This document shows positions 7,565 through 14,094 of a DNA stretch of 19,348 nucleotides, piece by piece. The stretch comes from Cloacimonetes bacterium TCS60 (lineage in GTDB: Bacteria > Cloacimonadota > Cloacimonadia > JGIOTU-2): contig LSCK01000048.1 of assembly GCA_001577135.1 (NCBI GenBank), positions 1-19,348 of the forward strand, read 5' to 3'. Below the pieces are notes generated by a model. That model was not told the origin of the DNA and did no database searches. It was given only the letters and a program-made list of their open reading frames with translations. Positions within the stretch are counted from its first letter, which is position 1; each line of letters begins with the position of its first letter. Both the position numbers and the translations under genes were made by a program.

Positions 7565-8874
7565 TGCTTAAATCAATGTTTAATGTTTTCAAGGTTCCGG
7601 ATCTTAAGAAAAAAGTTCTTTTCACTATTGGCATATTAGTTGTTTATAGGTTGGGTGGACATATCCCAGCTCCCGGTATAGATGGAGCTGCTCTAGGACA
7701 GTTTTTCTCTTCTCAAGGAAATACATTGTTTGGTATGCTGGACCTCTTTGTTGGTGGTAACCTGAGAAAAGCTACTATTTTTGCTTTGGGAATAATGCCA
7801 TATATCACTGCCTCAATTGTGATGCAACTGCTGGGTGGTGTAATACCTTATTTCGAGAAATTGAAAAAACAAGGCGCAGAAGGGCAAAAAAAGATAACTC
7901 AGTATACACGTTATGGCACTGTCCTTATTGCTGCTTTTAACGCTTTTGGAATAACTTTCTTCCTGGAAAGTATTACAACTTCATCCGGTGCGGCTATTGT
8001 TCCTCATCCTGGGTTTATGTTTAAATTTATTACTATAATTACTTTTGTCACGGGTACGATATTTGTTATGTGGTTAGGAGAACAAATTAACGACAAAGGG
8101 ATAGGGAATGGTATTTCATTAATAATTTTTATCGGTATTGTTGCTCGTTATCCCGGCGGCTTCATCAATATGGGTAACATGATCATCAACGGAACAATGT
8201 CACTCATTCTAGCAATTTTTATTGTTGTGCTTATGGTGTTTGTTACGGCTGGTGTGATTTTGATTACTGAAGCAAATCGAAAAATACCAGTCCAATATGC
8301 AAAACGTGTAATTGGTAGAAAGATTTATGGTGGACAAAGCACACATATTCCACTTAAAGTGAATTCAGCTGGTGTGATCCCGATAATTTTTGCCCAATCC
8401 GTTTTGATGTTTCCTAAAACTATAACTACATTTTTTCCAAACAGTGATTTTATGCAAACTGTTTCAACCTGGTTATCACCCGGTGCTTTTCTTTATACAA
8501 CCCTTTATGTTTTGATGATCGTATTCTTTGCCTATTTCTATACCGCTATTGTTTTGAATCCCGTTGAGATGGCCGAGAATATGAAAAAATACGGCGGATT
8601 CATTCCCGGCCGCAAACCTGGTAAAAAGACAGCTGAATATATTAATAGCGTTATAACAAGAATAACACTTCCCGGAGCGATATGTTTTGCAATGATAGCA
8701 GTCATGCCGACTTTTTTAATCAAATACGCAAAATTACCCTTTTACTTCGGCGGGACTGGTCTGATCATTATCGTTGGTGTGGCTCTTGATACTCTTAAAC
8801 AGATTGAATCTCAACTCGTTATGCGCCACTACGATGGATTTATGAAAAAAGGAAAACTAAGAGGTAGAAGGTGA
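7564..8874 (+). CDS. secY: Protein translocase subunit SecY
   Basis: A 436-residue integral membrane protein with about ten hydrophobic segments (roughly residues 18-38, 60-95, 117-136, 151-175, 182-201, 212-237, 269-285, 309-335, 372-392, 397-418). Family motifs are GGHIPAPGID near 31-40, the TM2 stretch GIMPYITASIVMQLL, AEGQKKITQYTRYGT, EANRKIPVQYAKR and NSAGVIPIIFA. C-terminal VMRHYDGFMKKGKLRGRR matches the cytosolic tail. SecY is the channel of the SecYEG translocon in the inner membrane. The start is GTG overlapping the rplO stop by one base, and the end overlaps adk by 4 nt (GTGA). Confidence 0.98.
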   Translation: MLKSMFNVFKVPDLKKKVLFTIGILVVYRLGGHIPAPGIDGAALGQFFSSQGNTLFGMLDLFVGGNLRKATIFALGIMPYITASIVMQLLGGVIPYFEKLKKQGAEGQKKITQYTRYGTVLIAAFNAFGITFFLESITTSSGAAIVPHPGFMFKFITIITFVTGTIFVMWLGEQINDKGIGNGISLIIFIGIVARYPGGFINMGNMIINGTMSLILAIFIVVLMVFVTAGVILITEANRKIPVQYAKRVIGRKIYGGQSTHIPLKVNSAGVIPIIFAQSVLMFPKTITTFFPNSDFMQTVSTWLSPGAFLYTTLYVLMIVFFAYFYTAIVLNPVEMAENMKKYGGFIPGRKPGKKTAEYINSVITRITLPGAICFAMIAVMPTFLIKYAKLPFYFGGTGLIIIVGVALDTLKQIESQLVMRHYDGFMKKGKLRGRR

Positions 8875-9545
8875 CCCCTAGAAAAAGTTCTGTTATAATT
8901 TTTTTGGGACCTCCCGGAGCAGGTAAAGGTACTCAGGCTAAAATGGTAGCGAAAAAGCTGGATCTTCCTCATATCTCAACAGGTGATATCCTCAGAAATG
9001 CGATTAATAACGGTAGCGATCTTGGTAAAGAAGCTCAACAGTTCATGGACAAAGGTGAACTGGTACCTGATAATATTATTTTTGCTATTACGGAAGAACG
9101 ATTACAGCAACCTGACTGTACACATGGAGCTATTTTTGATGGATTTCCCCGTAATATAGCACAGGCAAAAGAATTTATGAATTTAGATTATATAAATAAA
9201 GCTGATGAGAGTTTTGCCATTTTGATAGATCTCGCTAATGATAAAGTGATTGAAAGAATCTCGAATAGACGCTCCTGCCCCAATTGTAACAGTGTTTATA
9301 ATCTGATTAACAAAAAACCAAAAAAGAAAGTAGATGGTCATTACATCTGCGATAACTGTGGATCTGAGTTAGTTATTAGAGAAGATGATAAAGTAGAAAC
9401 TATAAAAAATCGTCTCAGTGTGTACGAAAAATCTACAGCTCCTATAATCAACTTTTTTAAAAACGAATCCATCCTAAATACTGTGGATGGAGCACAAAGT
9501 GTTGAAAAAATTAATAGTGAAATTATGCATATTTTGGATAAGTAA
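8871..9545 (+). CDS. adk: Adenylate kinase, zinc-lid type
   Basis: A 224-residue long-form adenylate kinase that interconverts ATP + AMP and 2 ADP in the cytoplasm. Walker A GPPGAGKGT spans residues 13-21, the AMP-binding STGDILR is at 36-42, and FDGFPRN is at 89-95. The LID domain carries C136-x2-C139 and C160-x2-C163, a four-cysteine zinc site as in Gram-positive and several deep-branching bacteria. Start is GTG at 8871, overlapping the secY stop by 4 nt, with AGGTAGAAGG just upstream. The secY-adk-map-infA order is a common bacterial arrangement. Confidence 0.98.
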   Translation: MTPRKSSVIIFLGPPGAGKGTQAKMVAKKLDLPHISTGDILRNAINNGSDLGKEAQQFMDKGELVPDNIIFAITEERLQQPDCTHGAIFDGFPRNIAQAKEFMNLDYINKADESFAILIDLANDKVIERISNRRSCPNCNSVYNLINKKPKKKVDGHYICDNCGSELVIREDDKVETIKNRLSVYEKSTAPIINFFKNESILNTVDGAQSVEKINSEIMHILDK

Positions 9546-10312
9546 TGATATCAATTAAATCGAATAGCGAAATTGAATTAATGCGTGAATCAAATAAAAT
9601 AGTTTCTACCGTATTGGACAAATTAGGAGAATTGATTGCACCTGGCATAAGTACGTGGGAACTCAACCAAAAAGCTGGTGAAATAATAGAACAGCATGGA
9701 GGTAGAGCAGCTTTTAATGGCTTTACCGCAAATGGTTTACCGCCTTTTAAATTCAATATATGCGCTTCCATAAATGATGAAATTGTACACGGTTATGCTT
9801 CTAAAGAAAAAATTCTACAGGAAGGTGATATAATTGGTATCGATATGGGGGTAGAGAAGAATGGATTTTATGGAGATAGCGCCAGGACTTTTGCTGTAGG
9901 TAAGATCAAACAAGAGGACAGAGATTTAATGGCTACAACCAAACTCGCTCTGACACGGGCTATTGGTGTATGTGTGAGTGGAAATCGTGTGGGAGATATA
10001 TCTGCTACTATAGAGAAAACCGCTGCGGAAAATGATCTGTATGTGGCTAAGGATCTGACTGGACATGGTGTTGGTAGAGAATTGCATGAACAACCGATAA
10101 TTTTTAATGTTGGTCAAGCTGGAACAGGTCCTCGCTTGAAAGATGGTATGACAATTGCAATAGAACCAATGTTTAATCTTGGCACTTCCGATACTATTGA
10201 AAATGAATGGGTTTTTTCTACAGCTGATCATTCCAATTCTGCCCATTTTGAACACACCGTTCTGATTAACGGTGATAATCCGGAAATATTATCAAAAGAA
10301 GGAGTTATCTAA
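9545..10312 (+). CDS. map: Methionine aminopeptidase, type I
   Basis: A 255-residue enzyme that removes the initiator methionine from nascent proteins. All five metal ligands of the pita-bread fold are visible: D100 (in GIDMGV), D111 (GDSA), H174 (GHGVG), E207 (IEPMF) and E236 (FEHTV). H82 of the DEIVHG motif and H181 of the LHEQP motif are the substrate-side histidines. There is no N-terminal zinc-finger or SH3-binding extension, so it is the short bacterial type Ia form. The ATG overlaps the adk stop by one base, and the stop overlaps the infA ATG by one base. Confidence 0.98.
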   Translation: MISIKSNSEIELMRESNKIVSTVLDKLGELIAPGISTWELNQKAGEIIEQHGGRAAFNGFTANGLPPFKFNICASINDEIVHGYASKEKILQEGDIIGIDMGVEKNGFYGDSARTFAVGKIKQEDRDLMATTKLALTRAIGVCVSGNRVGDISATIEKTAAENDLYVAKDLTGHGVGRELHEQPIIFNVGQAGTGPRLKDGMTIAIEPMFNLGTSDTIENEWVFSTADHSNSAHFEHTVLINGDNPEILSKEGVI

Positions 10313-10530
10313 TGGCTAAGGGTAGTGTGATTGAAGTAGAGGGAGTTGTTGAAGAAGCTCTTCCTGGAACGAAATTTGAAGTAAAACTGGAAAATGGTCA
10401 TACTGTTTTGGCTCATATTTCAGGTAAAATGCGTATGAATTATATTAGAATTTTGGTCGGAGATAAAGTCAAGTTAGAATTATCTCCCTATGACCTTTCA
10501 AAAGGTCGCATAGTGTACCGTTATAAATAA
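10312..10530 (+). CDS. infA: Translation initiation factor IF-1
   Basis: A 72-residue S1/OB-fold protein of the exact family length. It begins [29 protein letters not shown], with [24 protein letters not shown] and [16 protein letters not shown], all diagnostic of IF-1. It binds the ribosomal A site during initiation with IF-2 and IF-3. The ATG shares its A with the map stop TAA, with AAGGAG about 8 nt upstream. rpmJ follows after 17 nt, as in most bacteria with this operon layout. Confidence 0.98.
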   Translation: MAKGSVIEVEGVVEEALPGTKFEVKLENGHTVLAHISGKMRMNYIRILVGDKVKLELSPYDLSKGRIVYRYK

Positions 10531-10547
10531 ATTATTTTGAGGTTGAC

Positions 10548-10661
10548 ATGAAAGTAAAATCGTCTGTAAAGAAGCGTTGTAAAGATTGTAAGATCGTAAA
10601 ACGCAAAGGCAAAATTTATGTTATTTGTAAAAACCCTAATCATAAACAGAGACAAGGTTAA
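10548..10661 (+). CDS. rpmJ: 50S ribosomal protein L36, zinc-binding (C+) form
   Basis: A 37-residue protein. It begins [15 protein letters not shown] and ends [11 protein letters not shown], which is L36 by length and sequence. Zinc ligands are C11, C14, C27 and H32, so this is the C+ paralogue type rather than the zinc-free form. L36 binds domain V/VI of 23S rRNA near the 5S region and stabilises the mature 50S. The SD is TGAGG at 10538-10542, 5 nt before the ATG. It sits between infA and rpsM, the standard position at the spc-alpha junction. Confidence 0.97.
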   Translation: MKVKSSVKKRCKDCKIVKRKGKIYVICKNPNHKQRQG

Positions 10662-10678
10662 GAAAAAGGAGGATTAAG

Positions 10679-11041
10679 TTGGCTAGAATAGCTGGTGTTA
10701 ATTTACCGAATGATAAAAGAATACTGATTGCTCTAACTTATATTTTTGGCATTGGAAGAAGCTTATCTAATGAAATATTAGAAAAAGCTGGAATTGACCA
10801 GGATGTTAGGACTAAGGAATTATCAACTGACAAAGTTAGTAAGTTAAGAGATATTATTGATGAAAATTATACAATTGAAGGTGATCTAAGAAAAGAAATA
10901 AATATGAATATCGATAGATTGAAAGAAATTGGATGTTATCGAGGTTTACGTCATCGTGTGGGTCTTCCTTGTCATGGACAAAAAACACACTCAAACGCCC
11001 GTACTAAAAAGGGTCCTCGTTCCGGTCGTATTATTCGATAG
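10679..11041 (+). CDS. rpsM: 30S ribosomal protein S13
   Basis: A 120-residue protein with a TTG start, supported by a very strong AAGGAGG at 10666-10672 and the canonical [15 protein letters not shown] beginning. It contains the helix-two-turn-helix region with [20 protein letters not shown], then [14 protein letters not shown] and the basic tail [10 protein letters not shown]13 forms the A-site finger bridge in the 30S head with S19. The tail has unusual residues: the usual LPVRGQ is LPCHGQ (C98, H99), with C86 and H104 nearby. The C-terminus has a short GRIIR extension after GPR. Confidence 0.97.
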   Translation: MARIAGVNLPNDKRILIALTYIFGIGRSLSNEILEKAGIDQDVRTKELSTDKVSKLRDIIDENYTIEGDLRKEINMNIDRLKEIGCYRGLRHRVGLPCHGQKTHSNARTKKGPRSGRIIR

Positions 11042-11056
11042 ATATAGGAGTAATAA

Positions 11057-11461
11057 ATGGCAAAGAAAAAACGAAAAAAGAATAAAAGAAAAAAGAAGAA
11101 AAAAGTTCGTTTGCAGGAAACTGAAGGCATGGTGCACATTAAGGCAACTTTTAATAATACGATTGTCACAATTACTGATATGAAAGGGAACGTGATTGCT
11201 TGGTCCAGTGGAGGAAAAATAGGTTATAAAGGTAGTAGAAAAAGTACTTCCTATGCAGCTAAATTGACTTCAACTGAAGTAGCAAAAGAAGTTCTGAATA
11301 TGGGTTTGAAAAAAGTTCATGTAGAATTAAAAGGCCCAGGATCCGGTAGAGATTCTGCCGTTCGTTCTCTTCAAGCTGCTGGCCTAGAAGTTTTGTCTAT
11401 GACTGATATAACGCCAATTCCGCACAATGGCTGCAGACCACCAAAAAAGAGAAGAATTTAA
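11057..11461 (+). CDS. rpsK: 30S ribosomal protein S11
   Basis: A 134-residue protein. The core matches S11: [85 protein letters not shown]. The [14 protein letters not shown] motif is diagnostic. S11 sits on the 30S platform by the Shine-Dalgarno helix. The N-terminus has an especially lysine- and arginine-rich stretch, 13 basic residues within the first 18. The SD TAGGAG is 7 nt before the ATG. Confidence 0.98.
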   Translation: MAKKKRKKNKRKKKKKVRLQETEGMVHIKATFNNTIVTITDMKGNVIAWSSGGKIGYKGSRKSTSYAAKLTSTEVAKEVLNMGLKKVHVELKGPGSGRDSAVRSLQAAGLEVLSMTDITPIPHNGCRPPKKRRI

Positions 11462-11473
11462 GAGGTAAAATAA

Positions 11474-12103
11474 ATGGGTAGATATTTAGGACCTAAATGT
11501 AAATTATGTAGAAGAGAAGGCGAGAAGCTTTTTTTAAAAGGCGCCAGATGCTATTCAAAGAAATGTAGTCTGGAAAGAAAAAATTATCCGCCTGGACAAA
11601 AATCTAAACGCTATCGATCAAGACAAAGTGATTATGCTTTACACCTACGTGAAAAGCAGAAGACAAAACGAATGTATGGATTATTAGAAAAACAATTTAA
11701 AAACTTTTTCAAGAAAGCTGAAGATCTTCCTGGTGTTACTGGTGAAAATCTTTTAGGGCTTTTAGAAACTCGTTTAGATAACATTATTTATCGAATGGGA
11801 TATGCTCCTTCTCGTAACGCAGCAAGACATCTCGTTAATCATGGGCATGTTTTTGTAGATGGTAAAAAAGTAGATATCCCTTCTTATGTTGTTTCTGAGA
11901 ATCAAACTGTAGAAATTAGCAAGAAAAGTCGACAAATTCCTATGATTCAAGAAGCTATGGAAGCTCATAAATCTCTCGATCAATTTAGCTGGTTAGAGAT
12001 TCAACCAGATGAGTTTAAAGGTACAATCAAAAGTTTGCCAACTGAAGAACAGCTTCCCCAGGATATTGATGTTCGTTTAATCGTCGAGTTCTACTCTAAA
12101 TAA
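11474..12103 (+). CDS. rpsD: 30S ribosomal protein S4, zinc-binding (C+) form
   Basis: A 209-residue protein. The N-terminus MGRYLGPKCKLCRREGEKLFLKG begins a zinc site formed by C9, C12, C26 and C31. The conserved block with YPPGQ, RSRQSDYALHLREKQKTKRMYGLLEKQF follows, and the S4 RNA-binding domain (about residues 98-160) has LLGLLETRLDNIIYRMGYA and ARHLVNHGHVFVDGKKVDIPSY. The C-terminus DVRLIVEFYSK is normal. S4 nucleates 30S assembly and in E. coli represses the alpha operon. The SD is GAGG, and rpoA follows at 13 nt. Confidence 0.98.
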   Translation: MGRYLGPKCKLCRREGEKLFLKGARCYSKKCSLERKNYPPGQKSKRYRSRQSDYALHLREKQKTKRMYGLLEKQFKNFFKKAEDLPGVTGENLLGLLETRLDNIIYRMGYAPSRNAARHLVNHGHVFVDGKKVDIPSYVVSENQTVEISKKSRQIPMIQEAMEAHKSLDQFSWLEIQPDEFKGTIKSLPTEEQLPQDIDVRLIVEFYSK

Positions 12104-12116
12104 ATTAGGAGAATTT

Positions 12117-13133
12117 ATGAATCAAATTGAACCAATTCAATTGCCAACATATATTGACCAAAATAAAAAAGTTGCAACTGATTTATTTGGAGAATTTACC
12201 ATAGGTCCATTTGAACCCGGATTTGGAACTACTGTAGCTAATTCACTGCGCAGGGTTTTATTGTCTTCCATCCAGGGTGGAGCCGTAAATTTTGTTAAAT
12301 TGGAAGGTTTAAACCACCAATATCAGGCTATCCCCGGAGTAAAAGAAGATTATGTTGAACTTATTTTGAATATTAAAAAACTAGTTCTAAAAATTGATTC
12401 TACCAAAGAAGAAAAAATTGAGCTGAATGTAAAGGGTCCCAAAAAGGTCACTGCAAAAGATATTTCCAGTTCTAATATCGTGGAAATTATTAATGAAGAT
12501 CTATACTTGATGGAAATTACTGAAGAAAAAGAGATTAATTTAGAATTGTGGATCAGTAATGGTATCGGCTATGTGAGAGAGGATGAACAATCTAAAGAGG
12601 AAAGATCTGTTGGAGTTATTCCTATAGACTCTGTTTATTCTCCCATCAAAAAAGTCAATCATAAGATTGATACTGAACGTGTTGACAAAAAAATTGATTA
12701 TGACAAAATCATTCTGGAGATTACTACTGATGGCAGTATTTCCCCTGAGACTGCGCTTAATCTTGCTGCGAAATTGTTAAAGGATAACTTTGAAGCTATA
12801 ATGGAATTTGAAAAAGAACCAGAATATGTGGAAAGAAAAGAGATTGACCCTGAACTGAAAAATTTAAAGAAACTTATGCATATGAGCGTGGATGAATTAG
12901 AATTGAGTGTACGCTGTAGTAATTGTATGGCAGCTGCTCAAATCGATATTGTTCGAGAACTTATAGCTCTTACCGAAGATAATATGTTGCATTTGCGAAA
13001 CTTTGGTAAAAAATCCTTAGATGAGGTAAAGAAAGTATTGCAACGATATGGTCTAAAATTGGGTACCAACGTCGAAAAAATTGATGAGAAACTTGTTAAG
13101 CTAAAAGAAATTGAGGAAAAAAATGAAGCATAG
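12117..13133 (+). CDS. rpoA: DNA-directed RNA polymerase subunit alpha
   Basis: A 338-residue protein. The N-terminal dimerisation and assembly domain (about 1-235) has FGEFTIGPFEPGFGTTVANSLRRVLLSS, VKLEGLNHQYQAIPGVKEDYVE and ETALNLAAKLL. The C-terminal domain (about 255-320) has LELSVRCSNC, with R266 equivalent to the UP-element-binding R265 of E. coli, and NFGKKSLDEVKKVLQRYGLKLG. An acidic/lysine linker joins the two, and a charged tail follows after residue 320. Its 3' end overlaps the rplQ start by 11 nt. The position between rpsD and rplQ is the classic alpha operon order. Confidence 0.98.
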   Translation: MNQIEPIQLPTYIDQNKKVATDLFGEFTIGPFEPGFGTTVANSLRRVLLSSIQGGAVNFVKLEGLNHQYQAIPGVKEDYVELILNIKKLVLKIDSTKEEKIELNVKGPKKVTAKDISSSNIVEIINEDLYLMEITEEKEINLELWISNGIGYVREDEQSKEERSVGVIPIDSVYSPIKKVNHKIDTERVDKKIDYDKIILEITTDGSISPETALNLAAKLLKDNFEAIMEFEKEPEYVERKEIDPELKNLKKLMHMSVDELELSVRCSNCMAAAQIDIVRELIALTEDNMLHLRNFGKKSLDEVKKVLQRYGLKLGTNVEKIDEKLVKLKEIEEKNEA

Positions 13134-13497
13134 AAAAAAAGGTACTTCTAATTTCGGGAGAAGGAAAAGCCATAAAAAAGCAATGTTAAATAATTTAGCG
13201 ATGAGTTTAATTGAGCATAACCGTATCAAAACAACTCATCGAAAAGCCAAAGAAGTGAGCAAAATTGCTGATAAATTAGTCACATTAGGGAAAAAACAAA
13301 CAGTTAATGCTCGCAGGAGAGCAAAAAAAATTGTAACGCAAAAAAAACTTTTACAGAAATTGTTTGATCAAATTGCCCCAAAATTTGAAAATAGAAATGG
13401 TGGCTATACACGAGTTATTAAATTGGGATTTCGCCGAGGAGATGCCGCACCTATTTCAATTGTAGAATTTGTGGAAGAAAAACTTGACAAGTCATAG
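13123..13497 (+). CDS. rplQ: 50S ribosomal protein L17
   Basis: A 124-residue protein. I chose the ATG at 13123, which gives the canonical MKHRKKG start with GAGGA at 13113-13117 (5 nt spacing), over the in-frame TTG at 13111. Family motifs are RRKSHKKAMLNNLAMSLIEHNRIKTTHRKAKEV, ADKLVTLGKK and NGGYTRVIKLGFRRGDAAPISIVEFVE. L17 lies by the exit tunnel. It overlaps rpoA by 11 nt, so reinitiation or coupling is likely. It is the last gene of the superoperon, and the first intrinsic terminator lies about 115 nt downstream. Confidence 0.97.
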   Translation: MKHRKKGTSNFGRRKSHKKAMLNNLAMSLIEHNRIKTTHRKAKEVSKIADKLVTLGKKQTVNARRRAKKIVTQKKLLQKLFDQIAPKFENRNGGYTRVIKLGFRRGDAAPISIVEFVEEKLDKS

Positions 13498-13517
13498 TAT
13501 AAATAATTTTGAAATAT

Positions 13518-13557
13518 TTGACAAAAATAATTCTTTATTTAAATTTTGTAGTATAAC
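13518..13557 (+). promoter_or_regulatory. Candidate promoter for the structured RNA
   Basis: A TATAAC hexamer (13552-13557) lies 6-7 nt upstream of the base where the AGGAG outer stem of the candidate RNA begins (13563), the distance expected for a transcription start. A perfect TTGACA occurs at 13518-13523, but 28 nt upstream of TATAAC, which is too far for a standard sigma-70 spacer of about 17 nt. I therefore treat the -10 as plausible and the -35 as uncertain. The region is very AT-rich, so chance matches are likely. Confidence 0.3.
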
Positions 13558-13562
13558 CTTTT

Positions 13563-13645
13563 AGGAGTTTTCCCCTTAAGCGGTTTCAAAACCGCATATA
13601 AGACCTCCTCAGCACAGGTGGCCTCCCCTCTGCCTGTGCTTTTTT
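13563..13645 (+). ncRNA. Candidate structured RNA or attenuator leader ending in an intrinsic terminator
   Basis: This spacer can fold into nested stems: AGGAG (13563-13567) with CTCCT (13605-13609), CTTA (13575-13578) with TAAG (13599-13602), and GCGGTT (13580-13585) with AACCGC (13590-13595) closed by a TCAA loop. The terminator hairpin follows one base later. CCTCCT (13604-13609) can alternatively pair with AGGTGG (13616-13621), which would compete with both the outer stem and the terminator and gives possible switch logic. No known riboswitch, tRNA or SRP-like consensus was recognised. It may be a free small RNA, a leader of the 13746 gene, or simply the 3' end of the ribosomal mRNA. The structure comes from reading the bases; function is inference. 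Confidence 0.4.
13611..13645 (+). terminator. Rho-independent terminator after the ribosomal superoperon
   Basis: AGCACAGG (13611-13618) pairs perfectly with CCTGTGCT (13633-13640). The stem extends by T-G, G-T and G-C to 11 pairs around the loop CCTCCCCT, and is followed by six T residues (13640-13645) and more T-rich sequence. It is GC-rich against an AT-rich background. It would end transcripts arriving from rplQ as well as any starting just upstream. Confidence 0.88.
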
Positions 13646-13689
13646 ATTTTTTTTATTTGTTTTTTTGGAGGCAAAATATTTATTTATCC

Positions 13690-13720
13690 TTGACACGATT
13701 TTCAAATTTTAAACTATGTA
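13690..13720 (+). promoter_or_regulatory. Candidate promoter of the small secreted-protein gene
   Basis: A perfect TTGACA (13690-13695) is followed after 19 nt by TATGTA (13715-13720), just downstream of the strong terminator and 26 nt before the next ATG. The -35 is perfect, but the -10 matches the consensus at only its first three positions and the spacer is long. The location is where a new promoter is needed. Confidence 0.4.
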
Positions 13721-13745
13721 GAAAAAAAAAGGACAATATTAGAAA

Positions 13746-14027
13746 ATGAGTAAAAAGATATTGTTTATTACTTTAATCGTAATTTTGATTGCTCAATTCT
13801 CCTTTGCTGACGGCTTTAATACAAACAACGGGGAAGAGACTGAGAGCAAATCTAGCTCTTTTATTTCAAAATTAATGAGTTATATGCTATCCTTTGAACA
13901 AGATCCTCAAACAGAAGATTCACAAGATATTCCTGATATGGGTGAAAAAGAATCTCACCGACGCGGTCACAGGATCAAACGAAAAGTTGAGGATGATAAA
14001 AAAGGGATAAACAATAACCATAGTTGA
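13746..14027 (+). CDS. Small secreted protein of unknown function
   Basis: I do not recognise this 93-residue protein. It opens with a textbook signal peptide: MSKK, a hydrophobic core of about 12-14 residues (ILFITLIVILIAQF), then SFA followed by DG, a likely signal peptidase I site after residue 21. The mature part is about 72 residues, with no cysteines. It is serine/glutamate-rich at first (ETESKSSSF), then has a short amphipathic stretch SFISKLMSYMLSF, an acidic patch (QTEDSQDIPD), and a basic end (HRRGHRIKRK). Export to the periplasm or beyond is inferred. GGA at 13731-13733 is 12 nt before the ATG, a weak and distant SD. It lies between the operon terminator and ahcY and may be co-transcribed with ahcY, since no terminator is obvious in the 67 nt between them. 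Confidence 0.7.
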   Translation: MSKKILFITLIVILIAQFSFADGFNTNNGEETESKSSSFISKLMSYMLSFEQDPQTEDSQDIPDMGEKESHRRGHRIKRKVEDDKKGINNNHS

Positions 14028-14064
14028 TTTCTGTAACAAAACAAAATTAGAAAACTTACAATTA

Positions 14065-14083
14065 AAAATATTTTAAATATTTT
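14065..14083. repeat. AT-only inverted repeat before ahcY
   Basis: AAAATATTT (14065-14073) and AAATATTTT (14075-14083) form a perfect 9-bp inverted repeat with a single central T, ending one base before the TAGGAG ribosome-binding site of ahcY. It could be an operator, but AT-only palindromes arise easily by chance at this base composition. Confidence 0.3.
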
Positions 14084-14094
14084 CTAGGAGATAT

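Noticed and set aside
10929..11183. An 84-codon + strand frame spanning the rpsM-rpsK junction
   Set aside because: It is out of frame with both certain genes and gives a lysine-rich nonsense sequence from the A-rich rpsK start.
13561..13610. tRNA-like T-arm (GCGG TTTCAAA ACCGC) in the rplQ downstream spacer
   Set aside because: The stem-loop lacks the 7-nt loop and TTCRANY pattern of a true T-arm, and no acceptor, D or anticodon stems fit around it. The terminator directly follows.
13690..13749. 19-codon TTG-initiated frame ending on the ATG of the small secreted protein
   Set aside because: The TTG is part of the TTGACA promoter-like box and the GGAGG upstream (13667-13671) is too far from it. 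It is probably untranslated leader.
14028..14094. SAM or SAH riboswitch upstream of ahcY
   Set aside because: The 67-nt spacer is almost pure A/T with only a short AT palindrome. None of the conserved riboswitch core sequences are present.
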